A stretch of 64,000 nt of DNA from JAXLYE01 sp046351595 (GCA_046351595.1 JAXLYE010000013.1:1-64000); one strand, 5' to 3'; counted from the first letter of the stretch, positions 25,780 to 34,338 are shown. The notes: generated by a model not told the origin, from the sequence alone. A program made the numbers and translations.

Positions 25780-26907
25780 ATGCGTGACCGTGAATTTCCC
25801 GAGGCGCTGCGCCGTGCTCGGCGACGGAAAGAGCTGACACAGGAGGAGCTGGCCACGGCCGTGGGCTGCTCGGTCGAAGCCATCCGCTCGTGGGAGACCG
25901 CGCGTCGAGCGCCGTCCGAGGAGTACCTGGCGCGGCTCACAGAGCTGCTCCCAGATCTCAAGGACGAACCCTCACCGCCTGAAGATTCGGGGCAGTCCCT
26001 GGTCCTCCGCCCCGCCGCCGGGCTCGTCGAAGCGGAAGGCGAAGCGCCGCCGGACGGCGAGGAGTTTGGAGTCGACGAGCTGCGCCAGCGGCTGGCCGAG
26101 CTGGAGGCGGAGAACGAGCGCTTGAGTGAGCTCGCCCGCGTGGATCCGGGTACGGAGGTGGCCAACAAGCGCGCGGTGGATGAGGCGCTCGTCAAGACGC
26201 TGCGCGCGGCGCACCGACGCGGTGAGTCGGTGGCCTTGCTGTTCTTGGACCTCGACCACTTCAAGGCGCTGAACACCCGGCACGGGCACCCCGCCTGCAA
26301 CGAGTTCCTGAAGCAGTTTGCGGCCTCCATGAGCGGCCTCGTCCGAGACAGCGATCTCTTCGGCCGCTGGGGCGGCGAGGAGTTCTGCGCGGTGCTCGAG
26401 AACGCGACGCTGGCGCAGGCACGAAAGACCGCCGAGCGGATGCGCGCCCGGACGGCCGAGCTCATCGTCGACGGAATCGGTACGACCGTGTCGATCGGTG
26501 TCGCGGCCTACCAGGCTCCCAAGCGCACGCCCGACGAGGGCGAGGTAGCCGCGCTGGCGCAGAAGCTCCTCGCGGAAGCCAACCAGGCGCAGGGCTGGGC
26601 AAAGGCAGACGGCCGCAACCGCGTGGACGCGTTCAGCGCCGAGCGGGTCGCTGCGCGCAGCGCGCGGTCTGCGCTGGTGCACGCTGCTGGAGCGGGGTCC
26701 GCTGCGTCCAGCAAGGCTGGCGCTGCGGGTCCGAGCTCGCGCCTTTGGGTGGGAACCCGGATCGCCGCGCTGGCAGCCTCTATGGCGTTCTTCGCGGGAC
26801 CGAGCTGCTGCGCAGAGACGGGGTGTCCGCAGGGCAGCATCCGCATCAACGGCCGCTGCCTGCCTGGGGGCTCCGAGTGCCCCGACAGCTCCTGCATCGA
26901 CCGCTAG
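25780..26907 (+). CDS. XRE-family HTH - coiled coil - GGDEF fusion (putative c-di-GMP-linked regulator)
   Basis: 375 residues. Residues about 8-60 are a Cro/XRE helix-turn-helix (LTQEELATAVGCSVEAIRSWE). A linker and coiled coil (ELRQRLAELEAENERL) lead to a GGDEF domain (about 125-290) with DPGTEVANKRAVDEAL, FLDLDHFKALN and the active-type signature GGEEF near residue 198. RDSD sits exactly five residues before GGEEF, matching the RxxD product-inhibition site. A hydrophobic segment (about 325-342) and a tail with six Cys end the protein. It should make, or at least bind, c-di-GMP and bind DNA. No EAL or receiver domain is present. The ATG at 25780 is chosen because HTH homology starts there. 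Confidence 0.85.
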   Translation: MRDREFPEALRRARRRKELTQEELATAVGCSVEAIRSWETARRAPSEEYLARLTELLPDLKDEPSPPEDSGQSLVLRPAAGLVEAEGEAPPDGEEFGVDELRQRLAELEAENERLSELARVDPGTEVANKRAVDEALVKTLRAAHRRGESVALLFLDLDHFKALNTRHGHPACNEFLKQFAASMSGLVRDSDLFGRWGGEEFCAVLENATLAQARKTAERMRARTAELIVDGIGTTVSIGVAAYQAPKRTPDEGEVAALAQKLLAEANQAQGWAKADGRNRVDAFSAERVAARSARSALVHAAGAGSAASSKAGAAGPSSRLWVGTRIAALAASMAFFAGPSCCAETGCPQGSIRINGRCLPGGSECPDSSCIDR

Positions 26908-27728
26908 CGACGGTGAATCGTCGCCGTTGTGCTGAAGAACTCGGCGTCCACGGTCCCGTCACCGGGCCCCACTACCGTCGCTGACAGGATCCATGTCCCG
27001 GGCGAGCGGAGCGGCACGACCGCCTCTCCCTTCGCGCTGATCGGCACCACCAGCTCCATGCCAGTCTCCGGGTTGGCGGCGAGCAGGTGCGAGCTGGCCA
27101 GCGGCTGGCCGCGGAACAGGACCCGAACCGGCAGCAGGTTGCCGTTGAGCAGCTCAGGCACGGCCGCAAGCACGATCTCGAGCACCTGACCGACCGGCTT
27201 GGTCACGGCATCCGTGCGTGTGCCGCCGGGCCGATGCACCAGCACCTTGAAGGAGCTGTGACCGCGTATGTGGAGCGGCTGTTCCGCAGGCTGGTTCCAA
27301 CCAGGGAGGGCGGGGCCAAGCAAGTCCTCGGCGGCAAGGAACGCGCGCCAGCGGCTCGGCAGCCACTCTCGTGTCTGGGGCTGCAGGTCGAGCACGATCC
27401 AGCCGGGGCTTTGATTCAGAATCGATGGATCCAGCGTCACCAGGCGAGGCTGGTGCTCGAGGATCTGGTCGGTCAGGTTCCGCTCGCCCGCGAGCCCCAC
27501 GAAGCGAAGGGCGGACACCGCGGAGCGCTGGAGCGGGAGCCAGCGCGCGGACCGGCCCGAGCGCGTGCCGCGCAGCAGGTGAACCCCCGCGTCAGCCGCG
27601 TCAAGCGCAGCCGGGTTCACTTCCAGCCACCGAACAAACTGCGCGTTGGCGGGGGCATCAGCGACGACAACGACCAGCGCGAGCAGCGCAACGGCAAGGC
27701 TCGCGATGGAAGTGCGGCGGCGGTTCAT
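26904..27728 (-). CDS. Exported DUF4198-like periplasmic protein
   Basis: 274 residues, with AGGAG before the ATG at 27726-27728. A clear signal peptide (LAVALLALVVVVADAPANA) is followed by a domain of about 240 residues whose start (FVRWLEVNP) and end (GTVDAEFFSTTATIHR) resemble the DUF4198 periplasmic domain often near metal-uptake genes. No transporter is adjacent, and the match is by eye. It ends tail to tail with the HTH-GGDEF gene with a 4-bp overlap, and its promoter region holds the 47-bp palindrome. Confidence 0.55.
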   Translation of the reverse strand: MNRRRTSIASLAVALLALVVVVADAPANAQFVRWLEVNPAALDAADAGVHLLRGTRSGRSARWLPLQRSAVSALRFVGLAGERNLTDQILEHQPRLVTLDPSILNQSPGWIVLDLQPQTREWLPSRWRAFLAAEDLLGPALPGWNQPAEQPLHIRGHSSFKVLVHRPGGTRTDAVTKPVGQVLEIVLAAVPELLNGNLLPVRVLFRGQPLASSHLLAANPETGMELVVPISAKGEAVVPLRSPGTWILSATVVGPGDGTVDAEFFSTTATIHRR

Positions 27729-28154
27729 CCGAGGGCTCCTGTTCAGCGGGAGCAAAGTACACCGCGGGTAGAAACGGGTAAAGTCTGACGCTTTGGACAC
27801 TGTCCGAGACAGCTGTCTCAGACAGTTGTCTCGGACAGTGTCTGTGCACCGGCGTGAGCCCGTGTCACCGACCCGGGAGACCGAAGGAAGCGCGGCCTTG
27901 ACGGCAGGTCCGGTGCTCGCTAGCGTCGCCCATGGACGCGCTCGGTCGGCGGAAACAGGACCTGTTCAGCAACAACCTGGCGCCGCCGGCCGAGGGCGTT
28001 TTCGATGCGAGCGGTTCCGACGTAGCCTTCGCCCGAGACGGATGCGGCGACTCGTAGAGCCAGGGCTCGCAGCAAGCGAGGAGCACGACAGGTCGCGTGC
28101 TGAGGCCCGGCGCGACGTCGGGCCGGGCGCCGCCAGCCTACCCCGCCGTCCCGC
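27729..28154. other. Intergenic region with palindrome and a doubtful small frame
   Basis: 426 bp. It contains the 47-bp palindrome described separately. On the minus strand 27920-28075 a 51-codon frame with a TTG start has plausible codon use (LRALALRVAASVSGEGY) but no ribosome site, so I do not call it a gene. Confidence 0.4.
27796..27842. promoter_or_regulatory. 47-bp near-perfect palindrome made of three TGTC-N3-GACA boxes
   Basis: The two 23-base arms match at 22 of 23 positions around a single central C at 27819. Within it lie three boxes TGTCCGAGACA, TGTCTCAGACA and TGTCTCGGACA, starting at 27801, 27814 and 27827, exactly 13 bp apart. It lies 68 bp upstream of the DUF4198-like gene. 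The box spacing fits cooperative binding of three dimers better than a transcription terminator, and no T-run follows on either strand. Confidence 0.8.
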
Positions 28155-29126
28155 TCACGCTGGCCGGGTGAACTGGAAGTTGACGAAGGGCTGAGCTGCG
28201 GAGGCAGGCAGCGTCGCGCCGTAGGCCCCGCCGTAGCCGGCGTAGCCGCCGTAGCCGCTGTAGCTGTATGCGTAGGGGACCTGCGAGACGCCGCCCGGGG
28301 AGCCGTAGGCCGGCAGGAATCCGTACTGCGGATTGTAGCTGGCATACGGCGCGAGCTGCCCATACGGCGCGTAGCCGTACATCGGCTGCTGTCCGAACAG
28401 CCGATCGAGGATGCCGCCGAGGGGGACGCCGAACTGGACCGAGATCGAGCTGCCCGGCGTGGTGGTGCTCGTCGTAGTGCTGGTGGTGCTCGTGCTCGTC
28501 GACGTGGTGTCGGCCGTGGTGCTGGTCGCGGTGCCCGCGCTCGCGAGCCGCGCGTAGTACGCGGCCTTGTCCGTCGTCGGATCAGCACCATGACCGACGA
28601 AGTAGATCTGCCCGTCTTCGGCGCGCCAGCTGATCTCGCGCGCGGTGCGCTTGGGGCGGAAGGCGAAGGCGTCGCGCAGGCCCTGCTCGCGCCAGAACTC
28701 GTAGGAGTCGGCCGGGTAGCTCTGGAAGGTCGGCTCCGCCGTCGAGATGAAAGCGTAGAGGTAGCCCCACAGGTACGCCGAGTCCGAGGTGGACGGGGCC
28801 GGCGCGGGCTTGAGCGCGAGGTCCGCGGCCTCCTGGGCGCTCGGCGCGGGCGGGTCGCCGCTGCGGGGCCCGGCGCCGTCTCCGACGTAGTAGCGCACGC
28901 CGCCCTTGTCGTATCGGAGCCAGCCGAGCAGCGAGGGCTTGCCGGCCTTGGCGTCGACCTTGCCGCGCTCCTCCCACCACGAAGGCGAGTACGTGTCATA
29001 GACGCGCCGGCTGTCGGGCTGCGCGTTGTCCCGGTAGAAGCCGGTGTAGCCCATCCGGTACTTCCCCTGCGCCTCCTGGCTGAAGTGCCAGTAGTCGTAG
29101 GGCCTGTCGCCCGTCCACTTCCCCAT
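28155..29126 (-). CDS. Hypothetical protein with duplicated N-terminal domain and Tyr/Gly-rich tail
   Basis: 323 residues. Two copies of one domain can be seen: about residues 5-100 (GYTGFYRDN, SWWEERGK, VRYYVGDGAGP) and 115-195 (WGYLYAFI, EFWREQGL, QIYFVGHGADP). A linker rich in Ser and Thr (about 200-220) leads to a short segment (SISVQFGVPLGGILDRLF) and a Tyr/Gly/Pro-rich tail of about 80 residues. No family recognised. The tail resembles sticky low-complexity ends of structural or surface proteins. It is the last gene of a four-gene minus-strand operon. Confidence 0.65.
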   Translation of the reverse strand: MGKWTGDRPYDYWHFSQEAQGKYRMGYTGFYRDNAQPDSRRVYDTYSPSWWEERGKVDAKAGKPSLLGWLRYDKGGVRYYVGDGAGPRSGDPPAPSAQEAADLALKPAPAPSTSDSAYLWGYLYAFISTAEPTFQSYPADSYEFWREQGLRDAFAFRPKRTAREISWRAEDGQIYFVGHGADPTTDKAAYYARLASAGTATSTTADTTSTSTSTTSTTTSTTTPGSSISVQFGVPLGGILDRLFGQQPMYGYAPYGQLAPYASYNPQYGFLPAYGSPGGVSQVPYAYSYSGYGGYAGYGGAYGATLPASAAQPFVNFQFTRPA

Positions 29127-29174
29127 GGTGCCCTCCCGCTCCGTCCCGCCGCCGGTGTGGCCGCTGTGCTGCGC

Positions 29175-29513
29175 CTACTGATCGAGCTCTCCGCGCTGGT
29201 AGAGGGCGGTGCCCTTCCACTGCACGCCCGCGGTCGCCGACACCTTGATGGTGCGCGACACGAGGTCCACCGTGGGGTCGCACTTCAGCTCGCCGGCCTC
29301 GTTGGCGGCCTTGGGGACGAGCACGATGCCGACGTTCACCGCGACCGGGCCGCCGACCGTCCCCTCCAGGAAGGGAATCGCGCCGTCGCCGGTGCCCGCG
29401 AGCGGCTGGCTCGTGAGGAGGGCGCGGCTGAGGGCGTCGTCCACGAACTTGACGTGGCTGTAGACATCCGTCCCGATGGCCTGCTCGACATACGGCTTCT
29501 TCTTCGTGGGCAT
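29175..29513 (-). CDS. Hypothetical beta-rich protein
   Basis: 112 residues, no signal peptide or membrane segment, predicted mostly beta strands (VAVNVGIVLVPKA, TIKVSATAGVQW). Small size, beta content and position in an operon of unknown proteins would suit a structural subunit, but there is no direct evidence. It starts 4 bases after the stop of the preceding gene. Confidence 0.6.
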   Translation of the reverse strand: MPTKKKPYVEQAIGTDVYSHVKFVDDALSRALLTSQPLAGTGDGAIPFLEGTVGGPVAVNVGIVLVPKAANEAGELKCDPTVDLVSRTIKVSATAGVQWKGTALYQRGELDQ

Positions 29514-29516
29514 CGC

Positions 29517-29720
29517 TCACTCCGTGCTGGCCGCAGCGGCGCCAGGCTGCGGCGAGGGTTCTCCGGTCGCGCAGCGTGGCGCCGCTGCGAGGTCGATCAG
29601 GGCTTCGGCAAGCTGCTCAGCGTGCAGGCGGGCCGTGAGCGGCTCGGGTCGCGCGAGCCTGCATTGGTCTGCGTCGTGCTGCGGGGACGCGATGTCGATC
29701 CGCTCGGCGTCAATCGGCAC
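29517..29720 (-). CDS. Small hypothetical protein
   Basis: 67 residues starting at GTG, overlapping the end of the zinc-finger gene by 11 bp. It has one amphipathic helix (ARLHAEQLAEALIDLAA) and an Ala/Pro-rich end. Support rests on the operon spacing; no function visible. Confidence 0.45.
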   Translation of the reverse strand: MPIDAERIDIASPQHDADQCRLARPEPLTARLHAEQLAEALIDLAAAPRCATGEPSPQPGAAAASTE

Positions 29721-30165
29721 AGGACACTCCAGAAGACTTGCCGCGTGCCGGCGCCGGCAGCCGGCTTCCGACCACGATCACGAGCAGCGGATCTCCGCTG
29801 CCCGTCACTGCAATCGCGAGCCCGAAGTGCGATGCCTCGCGCACGGCGCTTCGTGGCAGTTCGTCGGCCTGTGCGCCCTGCGCCAGGATCTGGAAGCGGG
29901 GCTCGGTGCTGCCCATGCGGCGAAGTGCCTCCGCCGCCGCGGTCGCATCGAGTGCCTTGCTCCGTCGCAGCGGCGGGAGCTTGGCAGCCTGTCGGCGCTC
30001 CAGCAGCCGCGCCTCTTCCTTGGTGCCAAGGCACTGCGCGACCAGCTCGCGCAGGTTCTTCTGCCGGACCCGGTGAGCTCGCCCCCGGCACTCGGCCGAG
30101 CAGTAGACATGCCCGGGTCGCTTGGGCTCGAACTGGATGCCGCAATCGGACTCTGCGCACAACAC
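29710..30165 (-). CDS. FCS-type zinc-finger protein, paralogue A
   Basis: 151 residues with a GTG start. The N terminus has C-x4-C then YCSAECRGRAHR, a treble-clef or FCS-like zinc finger. The C-terminal domain ends in GLAIAVTGSGDPLLVIVVGSR. The gene at 33871-34338 has the same order and similar C-terminal wording, so the two are paralogues within the element. Zinc binding is likely; nucleic-acid or protein binding is possible. First gene of the 28155-30165 operon. Confidence 0.6.
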   Translation of the reverse strand: MLCAESDCGIQFEPKRPGHVYCSAECRGRAHRVRQKNLRELVAQCLGTKEEARLLERRQAAKLPPLRRSKALDATAAAEALRRMGSTEPRFQILAQGAQADELPRSAVREASHFGLAIAVTGSGDPLLVIVVGSRLPAPARGKSSGVSCAD

Positions 30166-30505
30166 AGCCAGGTCAACGTAGCAGAACGCACAGCTCCGCG
30201 CGCCGCGTTCGCAACGCGCGGAGCTCCAGCACGAATTAGCCCTGCAGCACCGCCGTGGTGCGGAGTGCTCCCGGTGATACAGCGTCGCACAGCACCGAGT
30301 TGCTATTGGGAAGAGCGCATCTCGTAGAACGCGCTCTCCTTTTCGCTTCCATACGAGCGGCTTCCGCGGCGAGCCGAGCGGAGGCAGTGGGACCGGGACG
30401 CACGTGCAGCCGACAGCAGACTGGGCAGGACGCGGAGCGGGTATGAACGCTGAACGCCCTCATGCCGGTAGGTGCTAACGGAAAGCGCCAGGGTTGAGCT
30501 TACAG
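30166..30505. other. Intergenic region
   Basis: 340 bp between two minus-strand genes. A 75-codon minus-strand frame (30236-30463) with a CPVC pair exists but lacks a ribosome site and coding-like codon use, so I leave it uncalled. It should contain the promoter of the 28155-30165 operon. Confidence 0.4.
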
Positions 30506-31066
30506 TTACGGGGTTTGCTCAATCAAAGAAGCTTGCGCCCCTGAAATCTTGAGCACGAGCCGTTTGCCGTTCTGGACGGTTTCCATCTCTACCGAGTCAA
30601 CTTCGCTGTAAGCCGTCGAAAAGCCTACGGTGTTGACCTTGATCCCGTGCAGCAAGAAATTTTGGAGAAAATTCAGTGCAAGCAGATAGTCTGCAAGATT
30701 AGACCCTGGAAACTTAACATCGAGCTCTTTTCCCGATCGCGGCAACAGGCGAAGGACCGCTTGCTTCGATGTCATCGACAGCTTGCGGGTTACGGCATAT
30801 ACGTGGACGGTGTCAGTTAACGGTAGGGCATTGTTGGTCATTTGGTGGAAAGACGCAGCGAGCGTCTCTCCCCTCAGCAGACCGACCTCCTTCTCCAGCC
30901 CTCGATTCGTCAGAACCTCGACGATCGCTGCCAACTCCGAGGAGTTTGTGTACCCTACGTCCTTGACGTATGTGTCGGTTGGTTTCGCCCGATCGTAGAG
31001 CGAAATCGTAATCTTGCCGCTACTGGCAGTGAAGCTTGTGGGAACCCCGTAGTCCGGAAAGCTCAT
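30506..31066 (-). CDS. Hypothetical protein of lower GC
   Basis: 186 residues. The ATG at 31064-31066 has a strong AGGAGG site. The sequence is a mixed alpha/beta soluble protein (FPDYGVPTSFTASSGKITIS at the start, LNFLQNFLLHGIKVNTVGF later) with no recognised family. Its base composition and codon use are clearly less GC-rich than its neighbours, so it was probably acquired separately as cargo. Confidence 0.7.
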   Translation of the reverse strand: MSFPDYGVPTSFTASSGKITISLYDRAKPTDTYVKDVGYTNSSELAAIVEVLTNRGLEKEVGLLRGETLAASFHQMTNNALPLTDTVHVYAVTRKLSMTSKQAVLRLLPRSGKELDVKFPGSNLADYLLALNFLQNFLLHGIKVNTVGFSTAYSEVDSVEMETVQNGKRLVLKISGAQASLIEQTP

Positions 31067-31307
31067 GTTGGTCCTCCTGAGCAAGTCACATTAGTAAGAC
31101 TGGCTGTTAGCAGAGTATGAGGTCAAGTGATGATGGTCACTTGCTGGAAATGAATCGCCATCGTGCGGGCTTACTGTCTTGATGCTGCTGGGTCAAAGCT
31201 ATGAAACGGGTCAGTAAGAAAGAAGTGGCCGGGTTGCAGTAGGCTGCCTACCCCAGTTGAGCTGTGGTGATTCTCCTGCCATACTCCAAGGTCGGGGGGA
31301 CAACGAC

Positions 31308-33086
31308 ATGCCTCAGTTCGACGACGAGAGGCGGGATCGCCGCGACGTCGCATTTCAGTGCGAGCCGGATGCGAGCGCGGTCCAGGCGCGCGAGCCCGCT
31401 CGGAATTCTGGTGCTACCGCGATGTGCAGCCCGGTCGAAGAGGCTCCGGCGAGCGCTCAGCGACCCGAGGCGCAGCGCCTGTTCAGCCACTTCGCGGAGC
31501 GGCCGGCACAGCCGGCGTCAGCGCCGAGGGCCGAGCCGAGCCACGCCGGGCCCAGCCCACAGGCGGCTTCGCCGCCTGCTGCCAACGCAGCGGCTCCATC
31601 ATCCGCGACTCCTTCCCGAGCGGCGCAAGCGGGCGGGCGCGCCCAGCCGCTACGCCTGCAAACGTCGCTCGACTCTCGCGTGGTGGTCCGCGCCACAGGC
31701 ACCGGCCAATACTCCATCCTCGTCGAAGCCGACGGCGGCACGCAGCAGTGCGTCGCCACGCTCGAGATCCGCTCGTCCTACCCGCACGGTGCCCGCGAGC
31801 TGCCGTTCTTCATCGAAGATCTCGTCACCGAGGATCGCGCTCTCGTGCGCGTCCGCTATGATGCGCGCCATGTAGAGCTGAACGTTCCGCAGACCGACGT
31901 GAGGAGCGGAGGCCGTCTGGTGCAGGTCCAGAGATTCCCAAGCTCGAGCGAGCAGCTGCAGATCGCGCAGGCGCCGCCGACCCGCCAGCACGGGCGGGGA
32001 CACCTGGCCGACGGCGGCGAGACCGTCGCGCGCCACCACGACGCCTCGGGCGTGGACCTGGCCATGGCCGGCATCGTCGGTGCCGAGGGCGGCTTCGCCT
32101 CGACCGAGGGCAGCGACGCGGGCGTCTTCACCTGGGGCCAGGGCCAGTGGACCGTCACCGAGAGCGAGTCCAACCTGCAGGACGTGCTGCGGTTCATCAA
32201 GGAGCGCCGCCCCGATCTCTTCGCGCACCATTTTGAGGCCAAGGGCCTCAACATCAACGGGCGCGTGTTCAACTTCGACGGGAAGAACTACGCATTCAAC
32301 CGCGGCCAGCTCAACGAGCTGTTCCAGTCGCAGCCCGCGCAGAACCGTCGGCTCGTCGACATGTTCGCGCAGGCCGGCACCGACCCGCAGATCCAGCGGC
32401 TGCAGCGCGAGTTCCTGAGGCGCGAGGTCGAGCACACGCTGAGCACGCCTGTCCGTCGGGGCGGCACGCCGCACGCCGCGACGAGCTGGCTCACGCCGCG
32501 CGGGCTGGCGCTGTACTACAGCATGTACAAGAACCTGCCCGGCGCGGCGCAGAGCATCCTGATCGCGTCGATCAACGCGGCCGGAGGCGGGGCCGACGCG
32601 GACGTGACGCAAGCGATGCGCGAGCGGGCCTCGCAGGAGCTGGAGCAGCGCTTCCAGCGCAGCGATGTGAAGGCCCCTGATCCGCAGAATGGCAACCGCT
32701 GGTACGCCTTCTGGGGCGAGGTCGGCCGGCAGCAGGCCATCCAGCAAGCCGACGCACGGCTCGCCGAGCTGCAGGCGCAGTTCGCGCAGGCCACCGAGCC
32801 CAAGGCCCGCCAGGCGCTGCAGGCGCAGCTCGCGAACTGGAAGCAGCACCGGCAGCAGGTGGAGCGTCGCGAGAGCCGCTACCAGAAGACGATCGCGTCG
32901 CTCGGGACCAACAACATCGAGGAGCCGCTGCCGCCGGATGCACGCGGCTGCCTCATCACACAGCCTCCGGCGCCGCAGCCTCCGGCTCCCGAGCCGGGCA
33001 TGGGCGAGGAAGACGCCGAGCACGGGCTCAGCGTTGGCCCGGCCATGTCCGTTCCCATTCAGCAAGGAGACTTCGCCCAGCCATGA
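31308..33086 (+). CDS. Large protein with predicted lysozyme-like (peptidoglycan) domain
   Basis: 592 residues. The ATG at 31308 follows a GGGGGGA site. The first 100 residues are disordered and Ala/Pro-rich. A beta-rich segment (about 120-210) precedes the main domain at about 245-470, where IVGAEGGFASTEGSDAGVFTWGQGQWTV resembles the catalytic Glu region of goose-lysozyme/transglycosylase or chitosanase folds. A coiled coil and a Pro-rich end follow. It could be a virion-associated or secreted wall hydrolase. The fold call is by eye. The stop overlaps the following lipoprotein gene. Confidence 0.5.
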   Translation: MPQFDDERRDRRDVAFQCEPDASAVQAREPARNSGATAMCSPVEEAPASAQRPEAQRLFSHFAERPAQPASAPRAEPSHAGPSPQAASPPAANAAAPSSATPSRAAQAGGRAQPLRLQTSLDSRVVVRATGTGQYSILVEADGGTQQCVATLEIRSSYPHGARELPFFIEDLVTEDRALVRVRYDARHVELNVPQTDVRSGGRLVQVQRFPSSSEQLQIAQAPPTRQHGRGHLADGGETVARHHDASGVDLAMAGIVGAEGGFASTEGSDAGVFTWGQGQWTVTESESNLQDVLRFIKERRPDLFAHHFEAKGLNINGRVFNFDGKNYAFNRGQLNELFQSQPAQNRRLVDMFAQAGTDPQIQRLQREFLRREVEHTLSTPVRRGGTPHAATSWLTPRGLALYYSMYKNLPGAAQSILIASINAAGGGADADVTQAMRERASQELEQRFQRSDVKAPDPQNGNRWYAFWGEVGRQQAIQQADARLAELQAQFAQATEPKARQALQAQLANWKQHRQQVERRESRYQKTIASLGTNNIEEPLPPDARGCLITQPPAPQPPAPEPGMGEEDAEHGLSVGPAMSVPIQQGDFAQP

Positions 33087-33835
33087 ACCGTATTCGGCAG
33101 AGACTCCTCATCTTCGCGCTGAGCGCCGCGGTGGCGGGTGGAGCCTGCGCGGACGGCAAGACCGGCAAGGCGCCCGCTCCGTCTACCGCTGCGAAGCCCG
33201 CTGCTGCCCCGCTTCGGGCGCAGCCGATGCGCGGCCCGTTTCCGGATCTGGCCGCGTTCTGCAAGACCCTCAAGCCCGCACCGGAGCGCTGCCTGACCGA
33301 TGCCGCCGATCAAGAAGGCAACGGCTTCGCTGCACTGAAGGAGCCGCAGGCGCCCTACCGGGCCGTCCGCCTGTTCGCTGCCGGTGGCGTCGGTTGGTAC
33401 GCCTTCTACTTGGGCGTGCAGACCGAGAAGGGCTGGTACGTTCAGGACGTAATCGAAGCAGTGTCCGATACCAAGGTCCGCGAGCTGGTGCTCGACAAGA
33501 GCGCGCCGGCTCTCGGTGCGCTCGTCCGCCTCCGCCTGGCGGGCGCCAACCTGATGCCCGCCGGCCCCGGCTCCGAGCGCACGATGCAGATGTGCTTCGA
33601 GCAGCTCCTGCTGTGCGGCGTCGGAAGCTCGCAGAACCCGAGCTGTCTGCCGGCCCTCCGCGTCGCAAACACGCCCTGCAAGGAGTTCGACGGCTCGCAG
33701 CCGATGCCGCCCTGGGACTGGCAGGTTCGCTCGGCGTGGAAGGGCAGCAAAGAGCTCGAGCTGGCGCTGCAGGGGACGGCGGACTTCACGGCGCCGACCA
33801 AGCTCCTCGGGACGCATGCGCTGGTCTTTCCATAG
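33083..33835 (+). CDS. Lipoprotein cotranslated with the lysozyme-like protein
   Basis: 250 residues starting four bases inside the preceding gene (ATGA overlap). The signal peptide ends in AVAGGAC, a good lipobox. The mature part has six Cys (for example AFCKTL, RCLTDA, LLCGVG, SCLPAL) that could pair as disulphides in the periplasm. The tight coupling suggests an inhibitor or immunity partner of the upstream hydrolase, as in lysozyme/inhibitor pairs; this is inference. Confidence 0.6.
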   Translation: MNRIRQRLLIFALSAAVAGGACADGKTGKAPAPSTAAKPAAAPLRAQPMRGPFPDLAAFCKTLKPAPERCLTDAADQEGNGFAALKEPQAPYRAVRLFAAGGVGWYAFYLGVQTEKGWYVQDVIEAVSDTKVRELVLDKSAPALGALVRLRLAGANLMPAGPGSERTMQMCFEQLLLCGVGSSQNPSCLPALRVANTPCKEFDGSQPMPPWDWQVRSAWKGSKELELALQGTADFTAPTKLLGTHALVFP

Positions 33836-33870
33836 GCGAGCAGGCACGTGCTCAGAAACGTGTAGACGGA

Positions 33871-34338
33871 TTAGCCAGCCCCGCGGGGAGTGCTCGATCC
33901 AAGCAGCACCACCAGGAACAGCCGCCCGTCCGCGCTGAACGCTGCCCCCACGCCGGCCTCCTCCGCGGCCGTCAGATCACGAGCGGGCACGCTCTCGGTT
34001 GACAGCGCGCTCGTGACGACCCGCGGCCCTTCGGGCGCCTGCGCCAGCAGCAGCTCGGAGACCTGGAGGGCCAGCCGCTGCGCCTGCAAGCTCGCCTGCA
34101 GGTCGAGCCTGGCGCTCCGCCCGAGCCGCGGCAGCTGCGCCTGGTGCCGCTGCCAGGCCAGGCGAGCATGGGCGGCCCGAACGGCATCTTCGGGCCCGGC
34201 CGGCTGCAGCGGGCGTATGCCTTTTCGACGGTGGTTCCGGACCCTGCAGGCGCTACTGCAGTAGCGTCGGTCGCGCCGTGTCCGCTCGAACTCGTTGCCG
34301 CAGATCGGGCAGATCCGCGTGCGTGTGGCTTGCTCCAT
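33871..34338 (-). CDS. FCS-type zinc-finger protein, paralogue B
   Basis: 155 residues. The N-terminal finger CPICGNEF followed by YCSSACRVRNHRR gives four zinc ligands. A Gln/Leu-rich helix and a C-terminal domain ending GRLFLVVLLGSS follow. It pairs with the protein at 29710-30165, which shares both ends. The two copies flank the hydrolase and lower-GC genes in 30.5-33.8 kb, consistent with duplication or with insertion of a cargo block between them. Confidence 0.6.
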   Translation of the reverse strand: MEQATRTRICPICGNEFERTRRDRRYCSSACRVRNHRRKGIRPLQPAGPEDAVRAAHARLAWQRHQAQLPRLGRSARLDLQASLQAQRLALQVSELLLAQAPEGPRVVTSALSTESVPARDLTAAEEAGVGAAFSADGRLFLVVLLGSSTPRGAG

